Notes: generated by a model not told the origin, from the sequence alone. A DNA stretch of 64,000 bases from Sepioteuthis lessoniana (GCA_963585895.1 OY757917.1:108259207-108323206), one strand, 5' to 3'. Numbered from the stretch's first letter, positions 1 through 10,305 are shown. Made by a program: numbers and translations.

Positions 1-282
1 ATCTGTTTCGTTCTATCAGAACTCATCAGTGTGGCTAGACATACAAGCTTCCCGTAGCTGGGATGTCTCAAACCTGGTTGACTCAAACGCCAATCCGAGA
101 CTCTACCCCTCATCCAAAAGGAACTAATAGCATCGAAGTAGATTTTAAACGGTTATAAATCACAATTACTATTGTTTACATACATCCGCTTAACGACTAC
201 CGAGAGCTCAATTCATATATATGAAGAGCATTGAAATAAACGCTAATGGCCACGCTATTATTTCATTCGCTAAAGAACTCAA

Positions 283-284
<2 letters not shown>
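1..284 (-). mobile_element. tRNA-headed SINE with hammerhead core, copy 1 (cut by window start)
   Basis: This is a minus-strand copy of the repeat found complete at 20,204-20,500 and partly at 40,048-40,142. The shared body is easy to follow: the region 145-215 reads almost the same as 20,365-20,430. The tRNA-like A and B boxes (about 70-125) are degraded here. The hammerhead core lies at 4-29 on the minus strand: CUGAUGA at 29-23, a 4-bp stem II (22-19 with 13-10) and GAA at 9-7. The cleavage site would fall left of base 1, outside the window. The repeat ends against the (TA)n tract at 285-326. The non-coding body has no known function. Confidence 0.75.

Positions 285-326
<42 letters not shown>
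285..326. repeat. (AT)n microsatellite
   Basis: Pure AT dinucleotide tract between the hammerhead SINE on the left and the ATGATGATC tail of a LINE 3' end on the right. Confidence 0.97.
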
Positions 327-328
<2 letters not shown>

Positions 329-720
329 TGATCATCATCATTTCTTGCTGGTAGCATGGATATCCTTAACCCTCTCTCGCCACTTTTCCCTATCGTTCCT
401 CGCCTCTGGCAGGTCTTCTCGACTACATCCCGTATCCTCACATAGTTGCTGGATGTATGTTTGTGCTGCTCGTCCTGCTTTTGCTCGGCTTTGTGTGGGG
501 GTCCATAAGAGTACATCACTTATGAGTTCGTCCCTGCTTCTCTAGCAGTGCCCTGCATGTCTGGTTTGCCTAACTTGAATAGTTTTCGTGATAAGAGGCA
601 GGTGGCCGTACAGTTGGTGTCTTGTTGGGTGTGGCTGCCAGAACTTGTTCAAGATTGCTCGGAGCATTCTTGTGTAATTGCCGTCTCTGATTTCAACTAT
701 CGGAAGCAATCAAATTACGT
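327..720 (-). pseudogene. 3' end of an APE-type non-LTR retrotransposon (C-terminal ORF2 remnant)
   Basis: Reading the minus strand from about 715 gives a LINE C-terminus split over two frames. A piece resembling TRMLRAILNKFWQPHP and QLYGHLPLITKTIQVRQTRH is followed, after a frame change and a stop, by DELISDVLLWTPTQSRAKAG and then SREDLPEARNDREKWRERV. The same tail is at 29,084-29,300, and the upstream part recurs at 23,440-23,830, 25,880-26,000 and 55,960-56,200. The element ends in an ATG-rich tail (ATGATGATCATG) that runs into the (AT)n tract, as LINE tails often do. I believe the family is RTE- or Jockey-like, but the assignment is from memory. The copy is non-functional and strongly 5'-truncated. 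Confidence 0.7.
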
Positions 721-1284
721 GTATGATGATTGAAAAAAATCATGTATTTATCAGTGACGTGCACAAAGTTTTTGAGCATAAATCGTCATTTCTTGTAAAT
801 TTTAAAAGCATTTTAAGGTGAGTATACGTGGTTCTATTGCTTGATTTAGAGGGATGTAAGGAAAAATTATATATATATATATATATTGTTTTAAACATAC
901 TTAAAACAACATAGAGAAAAGATTATGTAGACTTGTGAAGTTACTGGACATACCAGGAAGTTCCCAGAATGTAAAACATGTTTTGACATGAAATACAAAA
1001 TATTTTTGACCTAATCGAGCTGGAATAGACCTTTTAAAGCAATGATTTCACGTAGTCAGTTGTGAGTTTAATGTTCATGCTAACTTTGCGGATTCTAAAA
1101 AAGTGGTAAAACAATAAGTTAGCTGCAAAATATCTCTCAAAATAATCATACATCTTTTTCTTCATAGTAGAAAAAATTACTTGGTAGCGTATATGTATTA
1201 TGCTCATTTTTCTGTATTCAGTGAAACTCCTTAAATATGCCACTCATATAGTTTTGCTCTTTTATTAGGATTAAAGTAGAATGC

Positions 1285-1290
<6 letters not shown>
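721..1290. other. No recognisable gene; AT-rich spacer
   Basis: Anonymous AT-rich sequence with a short (AT)n tract at about 870-886. Short reading frames are low-complexity and have no recognisable motif. Confidence 0.6.

Positions 1291-1316
<26 letters not shown>
1291..1316. repeat. (TA)n microsatellite; left insertion flank of mariner
   Basis: Pure TA tract directly against the left end of the mariner. Together with 2,652-2,692 it shows that the transposon sits inside a (TA)n tract, consistent with the TA target preference of mariners. Confidence 0.95.
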
Positions 1317-1357
1317 CAAGGAGCACACAATAAGTTTCCAGACTTTTTCGTATGGGC
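1317..1357. repeat. mariner terminal inverted repeat (left)
   Basis: Matches the reverse complement of 2,611-2,651 through the central AATAAGTTTCCAGAC block, with weaker identity in the outer 12 bases. Confidence 0.88.
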
Positions 1358-1386
1358 AATTTTATTGATTGTACACCCATGAAACT

Positions 1387-2446
1387 CTAGTCCACTTCGA
1401 AGTAATCTCCTCCGGTTGCTTGTTGTACCGTTCCAACAACTTCTGGAAGGCCTATGGTAGTCCTCTTGTGTGAGTGTATCAATGACCTTTATCACAGTCT
1501 CTTTCATCTTCTCAACTGTCTCATAACGACAGCCTCTAAGGTTTTCCTTGAGCTTAGGGAATAACCAAAAGTCACAGGGAGCAAGGCCTGGACTATAGGG
1601 AGGTTGAGGAACTGTCTTGATGCCCATCTTGTTCAATAGTCTGTGACAAGGATGGAGTTGTGGACTGGTGCAGTGTCCTGGTGGAAATGCCACTGACCCA
1701 ATTTGAAGAGTGCTGGCCTATTCCGACGGAATCCCTTCCTGAACTCACTTTAAACCTCAGCATAGTATTCCTTGTTGACTGTCTGTCCAGTGGGAACCCT
1801 GTGCATGTAGATCATGCCAGTGCTTTCAAAGAAAGTGATCATAAAAAGTTTGAGGGTGGATTTGATTTGTCTGTCCTTCTTGGGTCTGGGAGAGCCAGTA
1901 TGCTTCCACTGGGAACTCTGTCTCTTGGTCTCTGGGTCATAGCAGTAGATCCAGCTTTCATCGCATGTCATCAGAGCATCAAGAACTGCAAGATCTGAAT
2001 TGATCAGCTTGACCATCTCCCTGCTGTCATGACAACGTCTTTCTTTCTGATCTTCTCTGAGAACTATTAGGAAAAAACTTCGAGCAAATCTTCTGCATCT
2101 TCAGTACCTCGCGAATAATTGTGTGTACAGTTCCTACACTGACGTCAAACTGTACACTTATTGTCTCTATAGATACACAACGGTCTTTATCCATGGAATT
2201 CTTTATTTGGCCAATCAACCCTGGTGTTCTGACTTCCTTACTCCTCCCACACCTCTCATCATCCTTCATAGACTCCTTGTCTTCCTTGAATCTCTTATGC
2301 CACTCAAAAAGGGATGCTCAATTCATGCAAGAAGGTCCAAAAGCAGCCCGGAGCACTCCATAGTTTTCTATAGCATTTTTTCCAAGTTTACGACGGAATT
2401 TTATTACATATCGTGCTTCTAAAGTGTCCTCACGTCCAGATTGCAT
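1387..2446 (-). pseudogene. mariner transposase, broken (DD34D)
   Basis: The ATG at 2,446-2,444 opens MQSGREDTLEARY, and the reading would end at the TAG at 1,389-1,387, about 353 codons, close to the normal mariner length. Order: N-terminal helix-turn-helix, a GRSKEV linker (GRP-like motif) and a second helix-turn-helix (SVGTVHTIIREVLK). The catalytic domain has the first Asp in MTCDESWIYCYD, the second in WHFHQDTAPVHNS and the third in YSPGLAPCDFWLFP. When the 1-base deletion near 1,650 is allowed for, 34 residues separate the second and third Asp, the classical mariner spacing. Damage: an in-frame TGA near 2,325 (CMN*ASLFEW), the 1-base deletion near 1,650, and a frame change near 2,020. 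All three catalytic aspartates are still encoded. The protein would cut and paste the element at TA sites. Confidence 0.88.
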
Positions 2447-2610
2447 GTTTGAAATTCACCAGTTGTGACAATCAGGCTTTGGTAGGGCGTATTCCAATTC
2501 GTACTGTAGCTGTTCATTCGAACCTGAAATCATAAAAATTAGTCAGTCATTTCATAAGATGAATAGCAATAACATACAGAATTTTAAAGAGTCTTGGACA
2601 ATTTTAAATG

Positions 2611-2647
2611 CCTGTACAAAAAAGGTCTGGAAACTTATTGGAGGTTC

Positions 2648-2651
<4 letters not shown>
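2611..2651. repeat. mariner terminal inverted repeat (right)
   Basis: Inverted match of 1,317-1,357, followed directly by TA and the 2,652-2,692 (TA)n tract. Confidence 0.88.

Positions 2652-2692
<41 letters not shown>
2652..2692. repeat. (TA)n microsatellite
   Basis: Pure TA tract continuing the tract left of the mariner. Confidence 0.95.
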
Positions 2693-2696
<4 letters not shown>

Positions 2697-4154
2697 GTAT
2701 GTGTGCAGATTCTTAATTAGATAAAATACATATGCACTGAGAATTATGACCCAATACTTTCATAGTTTCATCACAAGATTTTCAATATCAAACCCCCGTG
2801 TCCAGGAGACTCGGCTAGAATTGGTCACATCCACAGCTTGCTTCCCAGCAGCATCAGCAACCCTCTAATTCAACACGTCCTAATTTTTTTTATTTGTTTC
2901 GATTTTTTAAATTTTTTGTTTTGATGAGATTTGTTTTTCTAGACCCCCCTACTAATGCCCAATTTTACTAGCTTTCGTTTTACCAATTTTAGTCAATATT
3001 CTGGAGAGCAGATGAACAGCAAAAACCTCAGCAGTAATCTTTATTTATCTCACATGAGAGTTGACAGTCGTCATGTCTGCATTGTTGAACCACCCTCTGG
3101 TATCTTTTGAACGTCTAATGGGATTTCTCCTGATATTTATCTCATTACAGAGTTAATTACCACATTATTCTTTACTTCGTCCGAAAGAGTGTTGGCTTCC
3201 CGTTATGAACGGAGGAATCTTCTTGCCGGATGTTGAAAAAATGCGAAAAGAGAATCCAGTTCTGTACAATAGGAGGCAGGTGAAGGTGTTCTAGTTCAGT
3301 AAGGTATCATAACCTCCTACTTGCAGAAATCATACTACTGCCAGAAAACTATTTTTATCAATATTTTATTTTTCCCAATTTATATTATATATATATATAT
3401 ATATATATAGTGCAATTAAATGGTGACTCAAACTCGGTTAATCCGTCATAACAAATTTATGACTCTTTTTACATGCTGTGTATTGTCCTAGAGATGTGAT
3501 GCGAATGAGGACTTACAGTTCGTATTCAGAAGATAAATAGGAAAATTAAAGAAATTAAAAAATAAATTAAAAATCAGAAAACAAAGATAAAAATAAAAAT
3601 AAAAATCATAAAAATAAAAAAACATAAAGTGGAACTCAATTTACAAAGCTACAAATTCTTTCGTTCATAGGCGTGAGCAGAGGGTGTGAACATATTATAT
3701 GTTAGAACGATTAAGAAACTGGAGTGGAATTAATCTACTTGTCAGTCCCTTTTAATTTTGTGTTCCGTTTGTGGTTTCTTCTACTTGGTAGGTGTACTAT
3801 TCTAAACAGACTCAGATCGTTTAACTAATGGCTCTCTGATATATGATTTATATTTATTTCTAATATGTCTGTTAATTAACCCAGCTGTTGCCATCTTAGG
3901 TGTTCCTCTAGTTTCAATTAGGAACGAGATACTTAAACCAGATAAGGTGGGGTCATTCATTATAGTCATCAAGTGTATTTTTTAAAATTTACCCTAAAAA
4001 TGGTCAAGGGGAATTAACCACTCTAGAATTGCAGGCCTTATTTTTGGATTAATATTCCTTGTTCATCTGGCCCTTATCTACCTTTATCTTTCCTTGTCTC
4101 GGTGATATCTGCTGTTGGGTTGATCTCTATTACTTACTAATATTTCTTTATTAT
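2693..4154. other. Non-coding spacer; probable 3' flank or UTR of the Penelope-like element
   Basis: No gene seen. There is a (TA)n tract at 3,385-3,408 and an A-rich AAAT/AAAAT stretch at 3,540-3,625. The region 3,720-4,154 lies directly downstream (minus strand) of the Penelope-like reading frame and may be its 3' untranslated part, but no boundary is visible. Confidence 0.4.
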
Positions 4155-5478
4155 TTAAGATAATTTAAATTTTCCTCTATGTCTACACTTAAAGACAAGC
4201 TCATTTCTCTTGTTCAATAAAAGTTTTCTATTCTTGAAATTAATTATGCTATTTTTTTCGTCTAAGCATAGGTTACATCTACCGTTGAAGCTGTTGGCGG
4301 CAGATGAGTGCCTTAATATTTTCCACTTAATTTGTGGAGATAGCCCCTGATGCTTTAGGCCCCAGAAGTATTTCGATAAAGCAGTCTGGTACCTAAGTTT
4401 CGGGTTGGAAAATGAGTGTCTATGGCTGTACCATCTTTGCTTCCAGCTTCCCGCGGAGATCCCTATATAGACTCTCTCCCCGTCCCTTTGCTGTTCCATA
4501 GGAGAAATGCATGCTTGGTATACGACATTCCTCGTGGTGCAGCGTCCACCTAAGGGGCATTCTTCCTTATTCCTACAGTTACAAGACTCCACGTTTGGAT
4601 TCCTATCCCTCGTGGTAAGCTCATTGAGTAGCCTCCTATTATGGTTGCTTAGTATATTGTATATATTCTTAGTGCAGGAGTAGCTAATTTTCACTGTATT
4701 TCTGTTAATCATCCTACTCAATGGGTTGCCTCTATTAAAATATTTATCTAATAGGTGTAGAAAGTATCTACCTATGTTAATGTTAGTGAGCTTACAAAAT
4801 GGCGGATTGAACCAGACTACTTTTCTATTTCTATTCTTTCCTCGTCTTTTTCCGTGACTACTATTATTAATAGTCTCACCTACCTTGAGGGGTGTGTGGG
4901 TCCCACTATTATTCTTCCTAGCTCTCGAATTGAGGTCCACCGGGGTTAAGTATTCCAGTCTACCTTGGAATCCACTGTCCTTCAGGGTGTCATCATATGT
5001 ACTCTTGTTTTCCTCTAAAATTTTCTTACCTGAGGACAGCTTATTAATTCTTTGGTTCACCGCATTGGGTATCTGTCTCAGTACCGATCTTGGGTGATTC
5101 GAGGAGATATTTATGTATCTAGGGGCGGAATCGTTCTTACTAAACGGTTTGAACGTACCATTATTTAAATTCAATGTGACGTCCAGAAAGTCTACTATTT
5201 TTAAATTTGAGGCTATTTGAATTCTAAATCCTAGTAGTTTGAAGGCCCTAATAATTTTCTTTTGTATACTAGCGGTCTTCGGACCGTTACTGTCTGGGAT
5301 ATAAATTATCCCGTCATCCCGGTAAAGCCCCACTTGTTGTGAGTTGACAATACGACCCAGCGTATCTAAGATATAGATCCCCACTAAGTCTGCTACCTGA
5401 GCCGAATCGTAGGCCCCCATGAGTACGTCAAAATTGTCTACGTGACTTTTTACCCAGGATCTGCGGTTATCGGATAGG
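4155..5478 (-). CDS. Penelope-like retroelement: partial reverse transcriptase plus GIY-YIG endonuclease
   Basis: An open 421-codon frame (first ATG at 5,420) that also reads upstream to about 5,475 (SWVKSHVDNFDVLMGAYDSA). Order, in residues from that ATG: reverse transcriptase palm with the catalytic box LYRDDGI (about 32-38) and the following FLDVTLNLNNGTF (about 77-90); an RT thumb/linker; a basic stretch (GKRRGKNRNRK) before VVWFNPPF; a Cys-rich segment (CNCRNKEECPLGGRC); then a C-terminal GIY-YIG nuclease with VVYQACI and VYIGISAGSWKQRWYSHRHSF. The nuclease at the C-terminus fits the canonical, non-permuted Penelope-like layout. The N-terminal RT fingers are missing, so the copy is 5'-truncated. 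This is the longest uninterrupted reading frame in the window, which suggests a young insertion. No host gene symbol applies. Confidence 0.9.
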
Positions 5479-5479
5479 A

Positions 5480-5720
5480 CGGTGAGTGATCTGATAAGTT
5501 ATTATGAAGACATATCTGTTGTTAATGTTTTTACCCATGAGATCCAAGCATTACAACATTGATAATTGATGTGAGTAGACTCTGTTAAAAAATAAACGTT
5601 ATTTGGTCATGTTGCATGAGAGTTACTGGGTTAGCCAACAACATTTTTGTGCCGTTCCTGATGGGGATTATCCGATAACATAAGACTTTTTTTAGTTCAT
5701 AGCAGCGGTAAGACCTTCCT
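5480..5720. repeat. Repeat shared with 8,563-8,720, next to the truncated Penelope-like frame
   Basis: The segment around 5,585-5,655 (AAAAATAAACG, TTGCATGAGAG, TTAGCCAAC) recurs at 8,646-8,712 in the same orientation and order. At 8.6 kb the copy lies beside a hammerhead core (8,795-8,824), so the repeat may be part of a Penelope-like terminal repeat. That link is inferred. Confidence 0.5.
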
Positions 5721-6236
5721 CAAATTGCTTTTAAAAAGGAAGTAATTGAACGTCCCTATAATGCTTGGCAGTGTGGTCTTGGGTTAAGATTTTAAATTGA
5801 TATTTTTCCAGCAAAGTTTATTTTCTGAAGACTTAAAAGCTGCGTCAACTATTTGAGTTACCCAAAGGAGAGTGAAAGAAGCTTGATTCCTTTATTTTAT
5901 GGATTATCAGTCGTCGGGGGCTATTTAATGCCAAAACAATTCTTGTATAAAAACACCAGTATTACTATTTAATCCATAACTGAGGGTATACGGGGGGTGA
6001 GACCTTTCCAAACGTTATTAGTCCGAAAGTGAACGTAACAAACTTATTGAATTCCATGCATGCCTACATCAAGACCACAACCATGAAATTTATACATGAG
6101 TAAATAAGGGATGGGATCATACCGTTTTGAAATAAAATTAATACGAAGTTAAATATGCAGCCTAGACCGGAATTTGATCTCGTTACCGTTTCTGCATTTC
6201 ACTATGCTATTCACAGCGTAATATGTGCCTCGTAAA
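5721..6236. other. No gene seen
   Basis: Anonymous AT-rich sequence. Around 5,920-5,960 there is a weak match (CTATTTAATGCCAAA) to the head of the 570-bp interspersed repeat. Confidence 0.45.
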
Positions 6237-6334
6237 TATATATATATATATACATATATAAGCATTGCACTTCAACATGTACACCCCCACATGTACACAC
6301 CCAGATTCTCTCTCTCTCCCCTCTCTCTCTCTCG

Positions 6335-6376
<42 letters not shown>

Positions 6377-6474
6377 TCTTGAGAAAGTTTTTAGAGGTAT
6401 ATATAGGCATATGGACTTCTACGTATTTGATTTAGATATTTGTTTGTAGTTATATTGAAATGCATCTGAAGATG

Positions 6475-6538
<64 letters not shown>

Positions 6539-6548
6539 TGTGTGTGTC
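6237..6548. repeat. Compound microsatellite cluster (TA)n, (CT)n, (TA)n, (TG)n
   Basis: Four tracts: TA at about 6,237-6,258, CT-rich at 6,307-6,350, TA at 6,351-6,375, and TA followed by TG at 6,475-6,547. Reading frames here encode only alternating Tyr-Ile, His-Thr or Arg-Glu and are artefacts. Confidence 0.93.
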
Positions 6549-7285
6549 TATCTAATGCAATGTAATGAAGAATAACAATTTTCCCAATAAAAATAAATAT
6601 TACAAATAGCTTTAAATTGAATACAATCATTATCGTTGTATTATTTTTAAGAAAAAAAAGATCCCAAACAAAATCTATTGAAATCCGACGGCAATGCATA
6701 AACATTTCTACCAATTAATCGCGGCACAAACCGTTTCTGTTTATTGAACAACGAATAGAAAAAAATAATGTTCTTTTGAAAATTAAATATTTTCTTCAGA
6801 AATCATTCAATTGTTTTCTTTATTTAATTTACGTTGTAGAAAAAAACTGTTTCAAGATAAAACATTCCATTAAAATGATTATTTTCACGAGGAAATATTT
6901 CGAATGATGGTCTGATTGAATTGAACAACCCACTCACGCATATGTCGGTAGATATAATCACAGCTAATAATCAGGCACCCAGAAATACATGAGAATTTCT
7001 ACGCAGACATACAATAAGTATTCGCTAAAACTTTTGATTTTTTTTATGGCATGTGTGAATATGTGTTTTCTGAGTAAATGAGTCAAGCACATTTATGGAA
7101 GAACGGAAAATACGTTTTAGTGATAAATGTGAACACTTGGCTCTGATAAATTTTTAAAAAAAATGTATATTTGCTTGACTCAGGAACAATTAGAACAGAT
7201 TTTACGTTTCATTCGTTCATCAATGAAAAATGTTACTTTAGTATAATATCTATCATTTGGAATATTTTCAAAAAATTCAGCAAGA
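6549..7285. other. No gene seen
   Basis: Anonymous AT-rich sequence. I see no motif, box or shared repeat. Confidence 0.5.
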
Positions 7286-7402
7286 GACATAGATAGATAG
7301 ATAGATAGATAGATAGATGTTGAGGAACAACCTAGGATACATCGATATCCGTAGTGTGAGATGGATAAAGAGAAAACTGAGAACGATAGAAAGACGAATA
7401 AG

Positions 7403-7434
<32 letters not shown>
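7286..7434. repeat. (ATAG)n and (GA)n microsatellites
   Basis: ATAG tetranucleotide tract at 7,286-7,318 and GA tract at 7,406-7,433, with GA-rich sequence continuing to about 7,500. Confidence 0.9.
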
Positions 7435-7436
<2 letters not shown>

Positions 7437-7647
7437 GTGTAGGAGAGAAAGGGAGACAGAGAATGTGTGTGAGTATGGGACAGAGAGGGGGAGTGGAAGA
7501 AGACAGTTGTCTCGGTAAAAGAGGTTCGAACAAATCTACCAAATTTTCCAATATCAGAAAAATTGAAAAAGACAAATAATTACAAAACAAATTCGCCCAA
7601 ACTTGCAAATTAATCAACATAAATAGTCCATGATAGAGGTAATTTGT

Positions 7648-8215
7648 TTTGGTTTGGCTTGGTTGTATGGCATATCAACCTTTGTAGGTTATTTTACGCC
7701 CAAACCATCTTTATGTAAATACTCAGTTCCACCTCAAACAATTCAGCCCAGCGCGAGCACACTGCCCAATTGTCAAACATTTCTATTTGAAACTATTCAA
7801 GCAGTTATATATAACAATTCAGTTTAGTGTAAGTACACTTTCAATGTCAAAGAACAATGCAGTCTCAAAGAATTCAGTCCAGCATGAGCATGCTGTTTAA
7901 ATGTAATTACGGTTCAATTGTCAAAAGCATTTCTATTTCAAGCCGCCCAGTTTAGCATAAGTATGCCGTTAGTTCTATTTAACCCATAGGTAGGGCCCTA
8001 TCAGTTGCTACTACGCCGGGCCAGAGTGGTCCTGGGAGCAATGGCAATGAAGGGTGCACCGTATTCCCCAAAGCACCAGCATTACTGAAGCCTCACCATC
8101 AGAATGTTTAGTGTCATATCTAGTACACTCAATGGGTAGGGGTCTTACCTCTCTGCAGATTTGCAGTCAGTGTATTTTACAGCCCCAGTCGACTGGGCAA
8201 CAGAGTTAATTAATT
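7648..8215 (+). repeat. 570-bp interspersed repeat, full copy 1
   Basis: Starts in a TTGG-rich stretch and the motif GGCATATCAACC...GTAGGTTATTT. It continues through an irregular internal tandem array (CAATTCAGTTTAG, AAGTACA, CATTTCTATTTCAA repeated with variation), then a GC-richer 3' block with TAGGGCCCTATCAG, CGCCGGGC and CCTGGGAGCAATGGCAAT. The same order occurs at 46,222-46,800, and the first part at 63,634-64,000. Partial copies are at 17,550-17,945, 18,080-18,160, 20,700-21,060, 39,885-39,970 and 40,190-40,640. No protein, terminal inverted repeat or clear pol III box was recognised, so the class is unknown. Confidence 0.85.
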
Positions 8216-8405
8216 AGTGTGAACGATATTTCATGTTTTATCGAGTGAATTGTCTATTTCAGCTTATAAGTATAGAAAAGCATGTAATTATTCAAAAATA
8301 TTACTAAGAAAAGTAGTAAAAGATAAATGCAATTTTATATCTTGGTTCCAATTATAATATAAAGACATAGAAATACACGTATGAACATCCTAGGAAATGA
8401 AGCCA

Positions 8406-8407
<2 letters not shown>

Positions 8408-8485
<78 letters not shown>
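8408..8485. repeat. (TA)n(TG)n compound microsatellite
   Basis: TA tract running directly into a TG tract. Confidence 0.96.
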
Positions 8486-8488
<3 letters not shown>

Positions 8489-8562
8489 ATACAGATATGC
8501 GAGGACGGACTGAAAAGATCATTGGCTGAATATTCCATACGATGAATATCTACCGTTGATAT

Positions 8563-8720
8563 ATTTTGGGGTTTTTTTTATCAAAGGGATCAAAGAACTC
8601 AAACGCCTTTGACGGAATTGTGGGAACCGCGATTAGGGTTGTGTTGAAAAATAAACCTAATCTAGACACATTGCATGAGAGAATCTTTGGTAGCCAACGA
8701 AATTTTCAGACGACATATAT
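8563..8720. repeat. Repeat shared with 5,480-5,720
   Basis: Shares AAAAATAAAC, TTGCATGAGAG and TAGCCAACGAA in the same order with the segment beside the Penelope-like frame. On the minus strand it lies just downstream of the hammerhead core at 8,824-8,795. Confidence 0.5.
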
Positions 8721-8793
8721 ATATAAACGAATAGGTCAGCTAATGCTTTCAAGTTTGATTATTTTAAAATCCTTATTAAGTATATTTGTGCAA

Positions 8794-8824
8794 AACATGT
8801 TTCAGACATTCTAGTCTTCGTCAG
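8794..8824 (-). ncRNA. Hammerhead ribozyme core, type I-like (probable Penelope-like terminal repeat)
   Basis: Minus strand: CUGACGA (8,824-8,818) satisfies the CUGANGA core. Stem II is AGAC/GUCU with loop UAGAAU (8,817-8,804). GAA follows at 8,803-8,801, then the helix III strand ACA directly followed by UGU and U (8,800-8,794). Helix III has no loop, so a single unit could not close it well. Published Penelope-like hammerheads also have very short helix III, thought to need dimers. Helix I pairing is unclear. All invariant core positions are present. Confidence 0.7.
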
Positions 8825-9003
8825 ATATTTGCATTTTTGTTTGGTTGTCGAATGCATAATAGTAAAGATTGTTTAGCTGCGTTGTTTTTTGTTTCATTAC
8901 AATTTTTTTATGTCTGTGATTGTCTCATTGGAGTTAATTGTCCGTGAAGACTTTTAGTTGATTACTTAATGACCAATGTTGTTTTTTACCTTTTTCCTTG
9001 GTA

Positions 9004-9005
<2 letters not shown>

Positions 9006-9062
<57 letters not shown>
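9006..9062. repeat. (TA)n microsatellite
   Basis: Pure TA tract of about 57 bp. Confidence 0.97.
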
Positions 9063-9067
<5 letters not shown>

Positions 9068-9230
9068 GAGTGTAAATTTTGGCTACAAGTTGTTATTAAG
9101 ACAAATTTAATTAAAGACGATGGAACGCTGGTTATTATTTTTAATTTTAATTTTTCAAGTCTCAATGTTATTTTTTATTGTGTCTCTATCCAATTGGTAA
9201 AAAAAATGTTGCATATCTTTTGCGCAAGTT

Positions 9231-9259
9231 CCTTCGAACATATTTTTTGTCATCATCAG
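9231..9259 (-). ncRNA. Degenerate hammerhead-like core
   Basis: Minus strand: CUGAUGA at 9,259-9,253, a stem II of four pairs (GACA with UGUU) around an A-rich loop, and GAA at 9,235-9,233. The next base is G instead of the expected A at position 15.1, so the copy is probably dead. It lies about 430 bp from the better core at 8.8 kb on the same strand. Confidence 0.45.
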
Positions 9260-9264
9260 GGATC

Positions 9265-10030
9265 GTATGTTTGTGTTAACAATTTGCTTTTTATCGCTCT
9301 AATTATTTGTAGAATTGTTTCATTGTTGTCCGTTGGAACGTTTTCAGCATTTTGTTTTAAAACGTTCAGTTGGAAAGGCTTATAAACATAAGTTAGTTAC
9401 TAATTTTACTTGTTTAAGATAGTTCATATGTTGGTGCCTGTGTTAAATTCTATTTTATTCATATTTGTTTGTTTTTTTTTTAAATATTTATGTATATTGA
9501 TCTAGGGTTTGTAATCACTTTTAATTATTGTTTTTATATATCATTATTGTATTATTGTGAGAATCTTCCTTACGTAGGAAGATGTAAATTGGTCAGTGGT
9601 ATTGTTGCGTTTTATAATTGAATGCTATTTTATGGTGCTATCTTCAGAAATGTGATAAGTGTAGTGACAAGATAGTGTTGTGGTTGTATAACCAATGTAA
9701 ATATTGTTTTGTTTTTCAGGAGGCGCTCTCAAAATAGACATAAATTCATGAACTATATTTGTTTTGTTTAGGTGGATTTTAGCTGATTTTATGTTATTCT
9801 TAACAACGTGGTTTTATGTTTTAAAATTAGTGTAATTGATAATAAGTTCTATTCGTTTTTGTTTTCGATAGTTTTAATGTGTCTATTTATTTACCATGTA
9901 TTTCTCACAAACGAACACAAACGAGATATATTCAACACACATAGTTACTCATGTATGTATATTCCCATTCTTATACACCAACATATGTGTCTTGACATGC
10001 TTGTTTGTCCATTTAAATATTTTTTGGTCG
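9265..10030. other. No gene seen; T-rich sequence
   Basis: Plus strand strongly T-rich with many T runs. Short reading frames are Phe/Leu/Ile-rich by composition only. Confidence 0.5.
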
Positions 10031-10031
10031 A

Positions 10032-10094
10032 ATGACAACGACGTCTGATTTATATATTCATGAATAGAATATATAAATTAGACATCGTTGTCAT
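10032..10094. repeat. Foldback hairpin, 28-bp arms, 7-nt loop
   Basis: Left arm 10,032-10,059 is the inverted copy of 10,067-10,094 with 26 of 28 positions matching; the loop is ATGAATA. The outer part of the stem (ATGACAACGA) is not low-complexity. It could be a small foldback element or a precursor-like hairpin. Confidence 0.8.
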
Positions 10095-10305
10095 TGGATA
10101 ATTATTAGAAGGCAGATCGGGCAGATAAGTTGTCAGTCTAAGTAGTTCGATACTCACAAGATCTCATGATTGTAGCTTATATATATGAAAGTTGAGAGAA
10201 AATAGTATAAGAATTATACAAGATTACATACACATACACGGCTAACATACATACAGACACACTGTGATTCACATACACAAACACACGCATGCATATTTAT
10301 ACGTA

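Larger units (their letters stand above)
1317..2651 (-). mobile_element. mariner (Tc1/mariner, DD34D) transposon, nearly complete
   Basis: A 1,335-bp element with terminal inverted repeats of about 40 bp: 1,317-1,357 against 2,611-2,651, sharing the block AATAAGTTTCCAGAC. It is flanked by TA on both sides within a (TA)n tract. The size matches the usual 1.3 kb of mariner elements. It encodes one minus-strand transposase, now broken (see 1,387-2,446). A second, internally deleted member of the family lies at 54,629-55,543 with the same termini. The element is no longer autonomous because the transposase has an in-frame stop and a frameshift, although the ends look usable. Confidence 0.92.

Noticed and set aside
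1660..1998. 112-codon plus-strand frame
   Set aside because: Antisense to the mariner transposase.
6207..6714. Frames with Tyr-Ile, His-Thr or Arg-Glu dipeptide runs (also near 300, 8,400, 20,500, 41,300 and 50,400)
   Set aside because: They are translations of dinucleotide microsatellites.
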